Positions 1 to 8,533 of a stretch of 64,000 nucleotides of DNA are shown in pieces. Source of the stretch: Nematostella vectensis (taxonomy: Eukaryota > Cnidaria > Anthozoa > Actiniaria > Edwardsiidae); assembly GCF_932526225.1 (NCBI RefSeq), contig NC_064048.1:11725665-11789664 (forward strand), in the 5' to 3' direction. Below the pieces are notes generated by a model. The model did no database searches and was not told the DNA's origin. It saw only the letters and a list, made by a program, of their open reading frames with translations. How positions within the stretch are numbered: position 1 is the first letter of the stretch; the number at the start of each line of letters is the position of its first letter. Position numbers and translations under genes: made by a program.

Positions 1-109
1 TAACGTTTTTTAGTATTTTTTTATAATACTCATCAAAAAAGTGGTGTGACATAGGTTCGTCTACCTGATCCAGGATACTAAAGATACAGGCTTGATATGC
101 ATTATATAC

Positions 110-134
110 AGCTAGCAAAATGAGCTTGCTAGCT
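110..134. repeat. Inverted repeat, 9-bp stem with 7-base loop
   Basis: AGCTAGCAA (110-118) is the exact reverse complement of TTGCTAGCT (126-134), separated by AATGAGC. This is the strongest simple hairpin in the first third of the monomer and recurs at the same offset in every copy. It could form a cruciform or an RNA hairpin if transcribed, but nothing shows function; conservation means little in a homogenised array. Confidence 0.8.
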
Positions 135-259
135 TTACTGATTATTTGTATTCGATATTTTCCTAGTAAGAGAACAAAAATAAAAAGCAAAGAGTCGAGG
201 AAGTAAACAAGTTATGTGATCTTTAATGTTTTATTAGGAGGGGTACATTTTGTACAAAG

Positions 260-280
260 AAGCATACATAGAATATGCTT
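260..280. repeat. Inverted repeat, 7-bp stem with 7-base loop
   Basis: AAGCATA (260-266) pairs perfectly with TATGCTT (274-280) around the loop CATAGAA. Monomer 16 has a G-to-A change one base upstream (25834), outside the stem. A smaller inverted repeat, GTACA-TTT-TGTAC, lies just before it at 243-255. Function is unknown. Confidence 0.7.
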
Positions 281-298
281 AAAAGTGCAGTGTGATGA

Positions 299-317
299 AG
301 AGCTTTGCAATAGCTCT
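299..317. repeat. Inverted repeat, 6-bp stem with 7-base loop
   Basis: AGAGCT (299-304) pairs with AGCTCT (312-317) around TTGCAAT. It is the third hairpin in the first 320 bases with a 7-base loop. A 6-bp stem alone is within chance expectation; it is listed because of its neighbours. Confidence 0.55.
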
Positions 318-726
318 CCGGCCAGGACACAATGAATTTCAGTCAAATTCTAATGTTGACCTAAGAGCCTTTGGTCCATGTGGAAGACTTAAATTCAAAG
401 GAAATGCCCACAAACTGTCAATAAACATTCAGTAAAATATCGAATATTATTTTAACAAAGCATTGACAACTATTAAAGTTCAACTGTGTGTAGACAATTG
501 AAAGCCTACAAGAAACACTGACTCCAGACATGCGCAGTGCCATGACGCTGCCCCTTTAATGAGTGGAGAGGGGAGGGATACAAGTTTATTAAAAGTCTAT
601 TTGTGAGACCAACAAACTGGTTGAAAGAACAAGCGTGTTAATAGTAAAACAATTATTTGATTACAAAACTACTGTAGATTCCTTTGCACCAAGATAATAA
701 CACACATTATTTTGTTTGTTATTTAG

Positions 727-825
727 GAGGAACGATACGAGCTCTACGAGACAAATGAGAAGTATTTATTACTCATCTAAATTATACACGTAAATAATAA
801 TATTCAAAAGAACTACTGTAACTAA
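727..825 (+). other. Exon-like stretch bounded by splice-site-like signals
   Basis: A T-rich run ending in ATTTAG (721-726) resembles a 3' splice site, and GTAAGT at 826-831 is a textbook 5' splice-site core. The 99 bases between could behave as an internal or cryptic exon if the monomer were transcribed on the plus strand. From 727 one frame reads 17 codons and ends at TAA 778-780; it begins EERYELYETNEK and is preceded directly by an in-frame TAG, as expected if the AG is an acceptor. A second frame (from 728) stays open slightly longer. I do not recognise the peptide. Monomer 25 changes one base inside the stretch (41704) and monomers 18, 20 and 30 change one just after TAA. This is a weak, signal-based call with no evidence of transcription. 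Confidence 0.2.
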
Positions 826-845
826 GTAAGTAACACTCACATGTT

Positions 846-859
846 TTTAAAATTTTAAA
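846..859. repeat. Perfect 14-base AT-only palindrome
   Basis: TTTAAAATTTTAAA reads the same on both strands. It lies in an AT-rich stretch where such palindromes arise easily; it could be a locally unstable or scaffold-binding segment, but that is inference. Confidence 0.6.
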
Positions 860-1057
860 TAAGTATACAGTTTCATTCAGATACATCTTGTGGTCACTGT
901 GCCATCTACAGGGCCATACCCAAAGCACCTGTGCACCCCATCCAACTAAGGGCATCGGCTGCACAGATGTTCCTGATAAATGGGGCAGGAAAATTTTCCG
1001 CGACACCGTGCTTTCATGGTCCCCCATGATTCCTTGTTGGGTGAAGCCCCTCTAGAT

Positions 1058-1071
1058 GTTGACATGTCAAC
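1058..1071. repeat. Perfect 14-base palindrome GTTGACATGTCAAC
   Basis: GTTGACA (1058-1064) is followed at once by its reverse complement TGTCAAC (1065-1071). A mixed-composition perfect dyad of this length resembles the site of a symmetric dimeric DNA-binding protein. It sits 47 bases before the triplicated 13-base motif. No copy in the window was seen to break it, but copies vary little anywhere. Confidence 0.7.
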
Positions 1072-1117
1072 TTCGCAGTCACATGAAAGAAATGTCTAAT
1101 AGTGTTTTGCAGTCAAG

Positions 1118-1156
1118 TTGGTTTACGATAATTGGTTACAATAGTTGGTTACAATA
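1118..1156 (+). repeat. Three tandem copies of a 13-base motif
   Basis: TTGGTTTACGATA (1118-1130), ATTGGTTACAATA (1131-1143) and GTTGGTTACAATA (1144-1156) form a short tandem series. The last two share 12 of 13 bases; the first is more diverged. Monomer 15 changes the third copy (T to A at 25021). The array could be a cluster of protein-binding sites or simply a slippage product. Confidence 0.75.
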
Positions 1157-1207
1157 ATTTTGAAAAATTGTTATCATAGCTATGGTCAAATACTGTACAT
1201 AGAACTG

Positions 1208-1270
1208 CAAATAAAAAGACTAAAAAAAATAATAATAAAAATAAAGCAAAACTAAAAGTAAAGCAAAAAA
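1208..1270 (+). repeat. A-rich simple-sequence tract with a variable A7-A9 run
   Basis: The stretch is mostly A with interspersed T, G and C, and includes AAT repeats and several AATAAA hexamers (for example 1210-1215; another at 1292-1297 just after the tract). The A run at 1222-1229 is 8 in most monomers, 7 in monomers 7, 9, 13, 18, 20, 23, 30, 33 and 36, and 9 in monomer 28. The AATAAA words could act as polyadenylation signals only if the strand is transcribed by Pol II. The tract separates the AT-rich part from the CpG-rich segment. Confidence 0.8.
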
Positions 1271-1379
1271 CGACAGAGACATTCTGTACACAATAAAAGA
1301 CAATGCGCCCGCGTGCGTTACGATGCCACGCCGACATAGCGAGCCCCCAAGGGACCCAAAACGCCCACATAGACCTGTA

Positions 1380-1387
1380 TTTTTTTT
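1380..1387 (+). terminator. T8 run, possible Pol III terminator inside CpG-rich segment
   Basis: Eight T follow CCTGTA, which would stop a plus-strand Pol III transcript. No box A or box B was found upstream of it, so it may be only a homopolymer. It is 9 bases long in monomer 9 (15031-15039). The downstream CATCCTAT resembles the CTCTAT that follows the T9 run at 1650-1658. Confidence 0.25.
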
Positions 1388-1576
1388 CATCCTATATCTC
1401 AGCGAGCTGTGCGTGGCGTAACCGTATTACAGGCCTGGGATCCTGGTTATTGTCCTCCCCATTAATGCGCGGGTTGGAATACCTTGCAAGAGTGTTGTAC
1501 AGCATATTCGCCGGAAATATCGGTGCTTGGGGCCTTCGGGTTCTTTACAGCCTTCCGTAAAAGCCTTGTGCTGCCA

Positions 1577-1587
1577 TACCGATTGGG
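1577..1587 (+). promoter_or_regulatory. Box A-like element (weak)
   Basis: TACCGATTGGG matches the Pol III box A consensus TRGCNNAGYNGG only in part (T, purine, C and the final GG). It is proposed because it lies 50 bases upstream of box B, close to the spacing in tRNA genes. On its own it would not be called. Confidence 0.25.
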
Positions 1588-1626
1588 TAATCCGTATGTA
1601 TGGTTTCCGTTTTGTTCTTTAGGCCG

Positions 1627-1637
1627 GGTTCGATCCC
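1627..1637 (+). promoter_or_regulatory. Pol III internal promoter box B, perfect consensus
   Basis: GGTTCGATCCC fits the box B consensus GGTTCGANNCC at every fixed base; this is the binding site of TFIIIC in tRNA genes and tRNA-derived SINEs. It also lies in a longer hairpin in which GGCCGGG (1622-1628) pairs with CCC and GGCC (1635-1642) around one bulged A. No copy in the window has a change in it. Confidence 0.6.
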
Positions 1638-1649
1638 AGGCCAATGGCC

Positions 1650-1658
1650 TTTTTTTTT
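1650..1658 (+). terminator. T9 run, Pol III-type terminator after the tRNA-like module
   Basis: Nine T follow directly after GGCC, the end of the tRNA-like part; four or more T on the non-template strand normally stop Pol III. The run is T10 in monomer 4, T8 in monomer 26, and G followed by T8 in monomer 10 (G at 16972), all still long enough to terminate. Confidence 0.5.
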
Positions 1659-1666
1659 CTCTATGA

Positions 1667-1688
1667 TTTTTTTTTTTTTTTTTTTTTT
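1667..1688. repeat. Long poly-T tract (poly-A on minus strand), hypervariable in length
   Basis: This tract lies 8 bases after the T9 run and is 22-40 bases long in the 37 complete copies; it is the main source of length variation between monomers. On the minus strand it reads as a poly-A tract following CTTGAACTGTGT, which resembles the 3' tail of a retroposed sequence. It could also arise by slippage of a T run. Homopolymers of this length are error-prone to sequence, so exact lengths may not be reliable. Confidence 0.9.
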
Positions 1689-1702
1689 CACACAGTTCAA
1701 GA

Positions 1703-3366
1703 TAACGTTTTTTAGTATTTTTTTATAATACTCATCAAAAAAGTGGTGTGACATAGGTTCGTCTACCTGATCCAGGATACTAAAGATACAGGCTTGATAT
1801 GCATTATATACAGCTAGCAAAATGAGCTTGCTAGCTTTACTGATTATTTGTATTCGATATTTTCCTAGTAAGAGAACAAAAATAAAAAGCAAAGAGTCGA
1901 GGAAGTAAACAAGTTATGTGATCTTTAATGTTTTATTAGGAGGGGTACATTTTGTACAAAGAAGCATACATAGAATATGCTTAAAAGTGCAGTGTGATGA
2001 AGAGCTTTGCAATAGCTCTCCGGCCAGGACACAATGAATTTCAGTCAAATTCTAATGTTGACCTAAGAGCCTTTGGTCCATGTGGAAGACTTAAATTCAA
2101 AGGAAATGCCCACAAACTGTCAATAAACATTCAGTAAAATATCGAATATTATTTTAACAAAGCATTGACAACTATTAAAGTTCAACTGTGTGTAGACAAT
2201 TGAAAGCCTACAAGAAACACTGACTCCAGACATGCGCAGTGCCATGACGCTGCCCCTTTAATGAGTGGAGAGGGGAGGGATACAAGTTTATTAAAAGTCT
2301 ATTTGTGAGACCAACAAACTGGTTGAAAGAACAAGCGTGTTAATAGTAAAACAATTATTTGATTACAAAACTACTGTAGATTCCTTTGCATCAAGATAAT
2401 AACACACATTATTTTGTTTGTCATTTAGGAGGAACGATACGAGCTCTACGAGACAAATGAGAAGTATTTATTACTCATCTAAATTATACACGTAAATAAT
2501 AATATTCAAAAGAACTACTGTAACTAAGTAAGTAACACTCACATGTTTTTAAAATTTTAAATAAGTATACAGTTTCATTCAGATACATCTTGTGGTCACT
2601 GTGCCATCTACAGGGCCATACCCAAAGCACCTGTGCACCCCATCCAACTAAGGGCATCGGCTGCACAGATGTTCCTGATAAATGGGGCAGGAAAATTTTC
2701 CGCGACACCGTGCTTTCATGGTCCCCCATGATTCCTTGTTGGGTGAAGCCCCTCTAGATGTTGACATGTCAACTTCGCAGTCACATGAAAGAAATGTCTA
2801 ATAGTGTTTTGCAGTCAAGTTGGTTTACGATAATTGGTTACAATAGTTGGTTACAATAATTTTGAAAAATTGTTATCATAGCTATGGTCAAATACTGTAC
2901 ATAGAACTGCAAATAAAAAGACTAAAAAAAATAATAATAAAAATAAAGCAAAACTAAAAGTAAAGCAAAAAACGACAGAGACATTCTGTACACAATAAAA
3001 GACAATGCGCCCGCGTGCGTTACGATGCCACGCCGACATAGCGAGCCCCCAAGGGACCCAAAACGCCCACATAGACCTGTATTTTTTTTCATCCTATATC
3101 TCAGCGAGCTGTGCGTGGCGTAACCGTATTACAGGCCTGGGATCCTGGTTATTGTCCTCCCCATTAATGCGCGGGTTGGAATACCTTGCAAGAGTGTTGT
3201 ACAGCATATTCGCCGGAAATATCGGTGCTTGGGGCCTTCGGGTTCTTTACAGCCTTCCGTAAAAGCCTTGTGCTGCCATACCGATTGGGTAATCCGTATG
3301 TATGGTTTCCGTTTTGTTCTTTAGGCCGGGTTCGATCCCAGGCCAATGGCCTTTTTTTTTCTCTAT

Positions 3367-3405
<39 letters not shown>

Positions 3406-3413
3406 GTTCAAGA
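1703..3413 (+). repeat. Satellite monomer 2 (1711 bases)
   Basis: Poly-T is 32 bases (3369-3400) and box B is at 3329-3339. Private changes are C to T at 2391 and T to C at 2422; the second lies in the T-rich run before the exon-like stretch. Confidence 0.98.
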
Positions 3414-5077
3414 TAACGTTTTTTAGTATTTTTTTATAATACTCATCAAAAAAGTGGTGTGACATAGGTTCGTCTACCTGATCCAGGATACTAAAGATAC
3501 AGGCTTGATATGCATTATATACAGCTAGCAAAATGAGCTTGCTAGCTTTACTGATTATTTGTATTAGATATTTTCCTAGTAAGAGAACAAAAATAAAAAG
3601 CAAAGAGTCGAGGAAGTAAACAAGTTATGTGATCTTTAATGTTTTATTAGGAGGGGTACATTTTGTACAAAGAAGCATACATAGAATATGCTTAAAAGTG
3701 CAGTGTGATGAAGAGCTTTGCAATAGCTCTCCGGCCAGGACACAATGAATTTCAGTCAAATTCTAATGTTGACCTAAGAGCCTTTGGTCCATGTGGAAGA
3801 CTTAAATTCAAAGGAAATGCCCACAAACTGTCAATAAACATTCAGTAAAATATCGAATATTATTTTAACAAAGCATTGACAACTATTAAAGTTCAACTGT
3901 GTGTAGACAATTGAAAGCCTACAAGAAACACTGACTCCAGACATGCGCAGTGCCATGACGCTGCCCCTTTAATGAGTGGAGAGGGGAGGGATACAAGTTT
4001 ATTAAAAGTCTATTTGTGAGACCAACAAACTGGTTGAAAGAACAAGCGTGTCAATAGTAAAACAATTATTTGATTACAAAACTACTGTAGATTCCTTTGC
4101 ACCAAGATAATAACACACATTATTTTGTTTGTTATTTAGGAGGAACGATACGAGCTCTACGAGACAAATGAGAAGTATTTATTACTCATCTAAATTATAC
4201 ACGTAAATAATAATATTCAAAAGAACTACTGTAACTAAGTAAGTAACACTCACATGTTTTTAAAATTTTAAATAAGTATACAGTTTCATTCAGATACATC
4301 TTGTGGTCACTGTGCCATCTACAGGGCCATACCCAAAGCACCTGTGCACCCCATCCAACTAAGGGCATCGGCTGCACAGATGTTCCTGATAAATGGGGCA
4401 GGAAAATTTTCCGCGACACCGTGCTTTCATGGTCCCCCATGATTCATTGTTGGGTGAAGCCCCTCTAGATGTTGACATGTCAACTTCGCAGTCACATGAA
4501 AGAAATGTCTAATAGTGTTTTGCAGTCAAGTTGGTTTACGATAATTGGTTACAATAGTTGGTTACAATAATTTTGAAAAATTGTTATCATAGCTATGGTC
4601 AAATACTGTACATAGAACTGCAAATAAAAAGACTAAAAAAAATAATAATAAAAATAAAGCAAAACTAAAAGTAAAGCAAAAAACGACAGAGACATTCTGT
4701 ACACAATAAAAGACAATGCGCCCGCGTGCGTTACGATGCCACGCCGACATAGCGAGCCCCCAAGGGACCCAAAACGCCCACATAGACCTGTATTTTTTTT
4801 CATCCTATATCTCAGCGAGCTGTGCGTGGCGTAACCGTATTACAGGCCTGGGATCCTGGTTATTGTCCTCCCCATTAATGCGCGGGTTGGAATACCTTGC
4901 AAGAGTGTTGTACAGCATATTCGCCGGAAATATCGGTGCTTGGGGCCTTCGGGTTCTTTACAGCCTTCCGTAAAAGCCTTGTGCTGCCATACCGATTGGG
5001 TAATCCGTATGTATGGTTTCCGTTTTGTTCTTTAGGCCGGGTTCGATCCCAGGCCAATGGCCTTTTTTTTTCTCTAT

Positions 5078-5113
<36 letters not shown>

Positions 5114-5121
5114 GTTCAAGA
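3414..5121 (+). repeat. Satellite monomer 3 (1708 bases)
   Basis: Poly-T is 29 bases (5080-5108); box B is at 5040-5050. Private changes are C to A at 3566 and C to A at 4446. It carries T to C at 4052, shared with monomers 11, 14, 19 and 21. Confidence 0.98.
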
Positions 5122-6826
5122 TAACGTTTTTTAGTATTTTTTTATAATACTCATCAAAAAAGTGGTGTGACATAGGTTCGTCTACCTGATCCAGGATACT
5201 AAAGATACAGGCTTGATATGCATTATATACAGCTAGCAAAATGAGCTTGCTAGCTTTACTGATTATTTGTATTCGATATTTTCCTAGTAAGAGAACAAAA
5301 ATAAAAAGCAAAGAGTCGAGGAAGTAAACAAGTTATGTGATCTTTAATGTTTTATTAGGAGGGGTACATTTTGTACAAAGAAGCATACATAGAATATGCT
5401 TAAAAGTGCAGTGTGATGAAGAGCTTTGCAATAGCTCTCCGGCCAGGACACAATGAATTTCAGTCAAATTCTAATGTTGACCTAAGAGCCTTTGGTCCAT
5501 GTGGAAGACTTAAATTCAAAGGAAATGCCCACAAACTGTCAATAAACATTCAGTAAAATATCGAATATTATTTTAACAAAGCATTGACAACTATTAAAGT
5601 TCAACTGTGTGTAGACAATTGAAAGCCTACAAGAAACACTGACTCCAGACATGCGCAGTGCCATGACGCTGCCCCTTTAATGAGTGGAGAGGGGAGGGAT
5701 ACAAGTTTATTAAAAGTCTATTTGTGAGACCAACAAACTGGTTGAAAGAACAAGCGTGTTAATAGTAAAACAATTATTTGATTACAAAACTACTGTAGAT
5801 TCCTTTGCACCAAGATAATAACACACATTATTTTGTTTGTTATTTAGGAGGAACGATACGAGCTCTACGAGACAAATGAGAAGTATTTATTACTCATCTA
5901 AATTATACACGTAAATAATAATATTCAAAAGAACTACTGTAACTAAGTAAGTAACACTCACATGTTTTTAAAATTTTAAATAAGTATACAGTTTCATTCA
6001 GATACATCTTGTGGTCACTGTGCCATCTACAGGGCCATACCCAAAGCACCTGTGCACCCCATCCAACTAAGGGCATCGGCTGCACAGATGTTCCTGATAA
6101 ATGGGGCAGGAAAATTTTCCGCGACACCGTGCTTTCATGGTCCCCCATGATTCCTTGTTGGGTGAAGCCCCTCTAGATGTTGACATGTCAACTTCGCAGT
6201 CACATGAAAGAAATGTCTAATAGTGTTTTGCAGTCAAGTTGGTTTACGATAATTGGTTACAATAGTTGGTTACAATAATTTTGAAAAATTGTTATCATAG
6301 CTATGGTCAAATACTGTACATAGAACTGCAAATAAAAAGACTAAAAAAAATAATAATAAAAATAAAGCAAAACTAAAAGTAAAGCAAAAAACGACAGAGA
6401 CATTCTGTACACAATAAAAGACAATGCGCCCGCGTGCGTTACGATGCCACGCCGACATAGCGAGCCCCCAAGGGACCCAAAACGCCCACATAGACCTGTA
6501 TTTTTTTTCATCCTATATCTCAGCGAGCTGTGCGTGGCGTAACCGTATTACAGGCCTGGGATCCTGGTTATTGTCCTCCCCATTAATGCGCGGGTTGGAA
6601 TAACTTGCAAGAGTGTTGTACAGCATATTCGCCGGAAATATCGGTGCTTGGGGCCTTCGGGTTCTTTACAGCCTTCCGTAAAAGCCTTGTGCTGCCATAC
6701 CGATTGGGTAATCCGTATGTATGGTTTCCGTTTTGTTCTTTAGGCCGGGTTCGATCCCAGGCCAATGGCCTTTTTTTTTTCTCTATGGTTTTTTTTTTTT
6801 TTTTTTTTTTTTTACACAGTTCAAGA
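5122..6826 (+). repeat. Satellite monomer 4 (1705 bases)
   Basis: Poly-T is 25 bases (6789-6813) and box B is at 6748-6758. The run after the tRNA-like module is T10. C to A at 6603 makes a stop in the plus-strand 85-codon frame present in most copies, which argues against that frame being a gene. Confidence 0.98.
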
Positions 6827-8490
6827 TAACGTTTTTTAGTATTTTTTTATAATACTCATCAAAAAAGTGGTGTGACATAGGTTCGTCTACCTGATCCAGG
6901 ATACTAAAGATACAGGCTTGATATGCATTATATACAGCTAGCAAAATGAGCTTGCTAGCTTTACTGATTATTTGTATTCGATATTTTCCTAGTAAGAGAA
7001 CAAAAATAAAAAGCAAAGAGTCGAGGAAGTAAACAAGTTATGTGATCTTTAATGTTTTATTAGGAGGGGTACATTTTGTACAAAGAAGCATACATAGAAT
7101 ATGCTTAAAAGTGCAGTGTGATGAAGAGCTTTGCAATAGCTCTCCGGCCAGGACACAATGAATTTCAGTCAAATTCTAATGTTGACCTAAGAGCCTTTGG
7201 TCCATGTGGAAGACTTAAATTCAAAGGAAATGCCCACAAACTGTCAATAAACATTCAGTAAAATATCGAATATTATTTTAACAAAGCATTGACAACTATT
7301 AAAGTTCAACTGTGTGTAGACAATTGAAAGCCTACAAGAAACACTGACTCCAGACATGCGCAGTGCCATGACGCTGCCCCTTTAATGAGTGGAGAGGGGA
7401 GGGATACAAGTTTATTAAAAGTCTATTTGTGAGACCAACAAACTGGTTGAAAGAACAAGCGTGTTAATAGTAAAACAATTATTTGATTACAAAACTACTG
7501 TAGATTCCTTTGCACCAAGATAATAACACACATTATTTTGTTTGTTATTTAGGAGGAACGATACGAGCTCTACGAGACAAATGAGAAGTATTTATTACTC
7601 ATCTAAATTATACACGTAAATAATAATATTCAAAAGAACTACTGTAACTAAGTAAGTAACACTCACATGTTTTTAAAATTTTAAATAAGTATACAGTTTC
7701 ATTCAGATACATCTTGTGGTCACTGTGCCATCTACAGGGCCATACCCAAAGCACCTGTGCACCCCATCCAACTAAGGGCATCGGCTGCACAGATGTTCCT
7801 GATAAATGGGGCAGGAAAATTTTCCGCGACACCGTGCTTTCATGGTCCCCCATGATTCCTTGTTGGGTGAAGCCCCTCTAGATGTTGACATGTCAACTTC
7901 GCAGTCACATGAAAGAAATGTCTAATAGTGTTTTGCAGTCAAGTTGGTTTACGATAATTGGTTACAATAGTTGGTTACAATAATTTTGAAAAATTGTTAT
8001 CATAGCTATGGTCAAATACTGTACATAGAACTGCAAATAAAAAGACTAAAAAAAATAATAATAAAAATAAAGCAAAACTAAAAGTAAAGCAAAAAACGAC
8101 AGAGACATTCTGTACACAATAAAAGACAATGCGCCCGCGTGCGTTACGATGCCACGCCGACATAGCGAGCCCCCAAGGGACCCAAAACGCCCACATAGAC
8201 CTGTATTTTTTTTCATCCTATATCTCAGCGAGCTGTGCGTGGCGTAACCGTATTACAGGCCTGGGATCCTGGTTATTGTCCTCCCCATTAATGCGCGGGT
8301 TGGAATACCTTGCAAGAGTGTTGTACAGCATATTCGCCGGAAATATCGGTGCTTGGGGCCTTCGGGTTCTTTACAGCCTTCCGTAAAAGCCTTGTGCTGC
8401 CATACCGATTGGGTAATCCGTATGTATGGTTTCCGTTTTGTTCTTTAGGCCGGGTTCGATCCCAGGCCAATGGCCTTTTTTTTTCTCTAT

Positions 8491-8525
<35 letters not shown>

Positions 8526-8533
8526 GTTCAAGA
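6827..8533 (+). repeat. Satellite monomer 5 (1707 bases), consensus-like
   Basis: No substitution from the consensus was noticed. Poly-T is 28 bases (8493-8520) and box B is at 8453-8463. It can serve as a consensus reference. Confidence 0.98.

Larger units (their letters stand above)
1305..1649. other. CpG-rich segment of the monomer
   Basis: By hand count about 25 CpG dinucleotides fall in these 345 bases, against about 20 in the preceding 1300. The boundary at 1305 is abrupt (GCGCCCGCG after an A-rich tract). The segment contains a T8 run (1380-1387), a cluster of CpG around 1505-1560, and ends in the tRNA-like module. The change in composition suggests a different origin from the rest of the monomer, such as an inserted short element, or an unmethylated regulatory segment. 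Open reading frames cross it on both strands, but monomer 4 (6603) and monomer 9 break them. Confidence 0.7.
1577..1658 (+). ncRNA. tRNA-like RNA polymerase III module (tRNA relic or SINE-type promoter)
   Basis: The module has a weak box A-like sequence (1577-1587), a perfect box B (GGTTCGATCCC, 1627-1637) starting 50 bases later, and a T9 run right after the RNA-like part. Box B sits in a T-arm-like hairpin: CCGGG, loop TTCGATC, CCAGG, with one G-A mismatch. The following CCAATGG (1641-1647) could pair with CCGATTGG (1579-1586) as an acceptor-like stem with one bulge. ACCGAT and ATCCGT (1578-1583, 1590-1595) can form a D-arm-like hairpin with one mismatch, but it overlaps that acceptor strand, so a clean cloverleaf does not form and no anticodon arm is convincing. 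It is therefore unlikely to be a working tRNA; a tRNA-derived retroposon relic or a novel short Pol III transcript is more likely. The same module is present in all 37 complete monomers. Transcription is not shown. Confidence 0.45.
1..1702 (+). repeat. Satellite monomer 1 (1702 bases), reference for internal landmarks
   Basis: This copy is used to give positions for all internal landmarks. Its body matches the consensus except beside the poly-T tract, where the usual CTATGG is CTATGA (A at 1666, shared only with monomer 30) and an extra C at 1689 precedes ACACAG. The poly-T tract (1667-1688) is 22 bases, the joint shortest in the window. Box B lies at 1627-1637. Bases 318-726 and 860-1057 hold no feature I can support beyond AT-rich satellite sequence. 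Confidence 0.98.

Noticed and set aside
727-760. Resemblance to U6 snRNA (GGAACGATAC)
   Set aside because: The match is about ten bases and stops there; the rest of U6, including the catalytic core region, is absent.
890-920. Box A-like TGGCACAGTG on the minus strand, as in tRNA-derived SINEs
   Set aside because: No box B was found downstream on that strand within a useful distance.
782-1027. Minus-strand 81-codon frame repeated in most monomers
   Set aside because: A T to A change makes a stop in monomers 18, 20, 23 and 30, and a C to T change makes a stop in monomer 27. The product has no recognised domain; recurrence reflects copy homogenisation, not selection.
1156-1163. Sm-site-like AATTTTGA, suggesting a spliced-leader or U-type snRNA array
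   Set aside because: It lies in an AT-rich stretch, has no convincing downstream hairpin, and the nearest donor-like GTAAGT is 330 bases upstream, too far for a spliced-leader RNA.
1149-1370. Minus-strand 67-80 codon hydrophobic frames over the A-rich tract
   Set aside because: The hydrophobic residues come from translating T-rich sequence, and the A7/A8/A9 variation changes the frame in about a quarter of the monomers.
1435-1500. Possible 5S rRNA or 5S-derived SINE similarity (CCTGGTTA and GGAATACC)
   Set aside because: Two short words occur at nearly the 5S spacing, but the rest of the internal control region does not match well enough for a call.
1508-1525. Near match to a CENP-B box (TTCGCCGGAAATATCGG)
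   Set aside because: The spacing to the CGG part is three bases too long and the required CGGG is absent.
1303-1560. Plus-strand 85-codon frame over the CpG-rich segment
   Set aside because: It is interrupted by a stop in monomer 4 (6603) and by the 35-base deletion in monomer 9, loses a methionine in monomer 15, and overlaps other frames on both strands. No coding signature was seen.
3247-3603. Minus-strand frames of 115-147 codons running through the poly-A tract
   Set aside because: They read as a stretch, then poly-lysine from the A tract, then the reversed tRNA-like module. Frame and length change with poly-T length from copy to copy, and the extra T in monomers 15 and 25 shifts them. 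The segment before the lysines looks somewhat protein-like but matches nothing I know.
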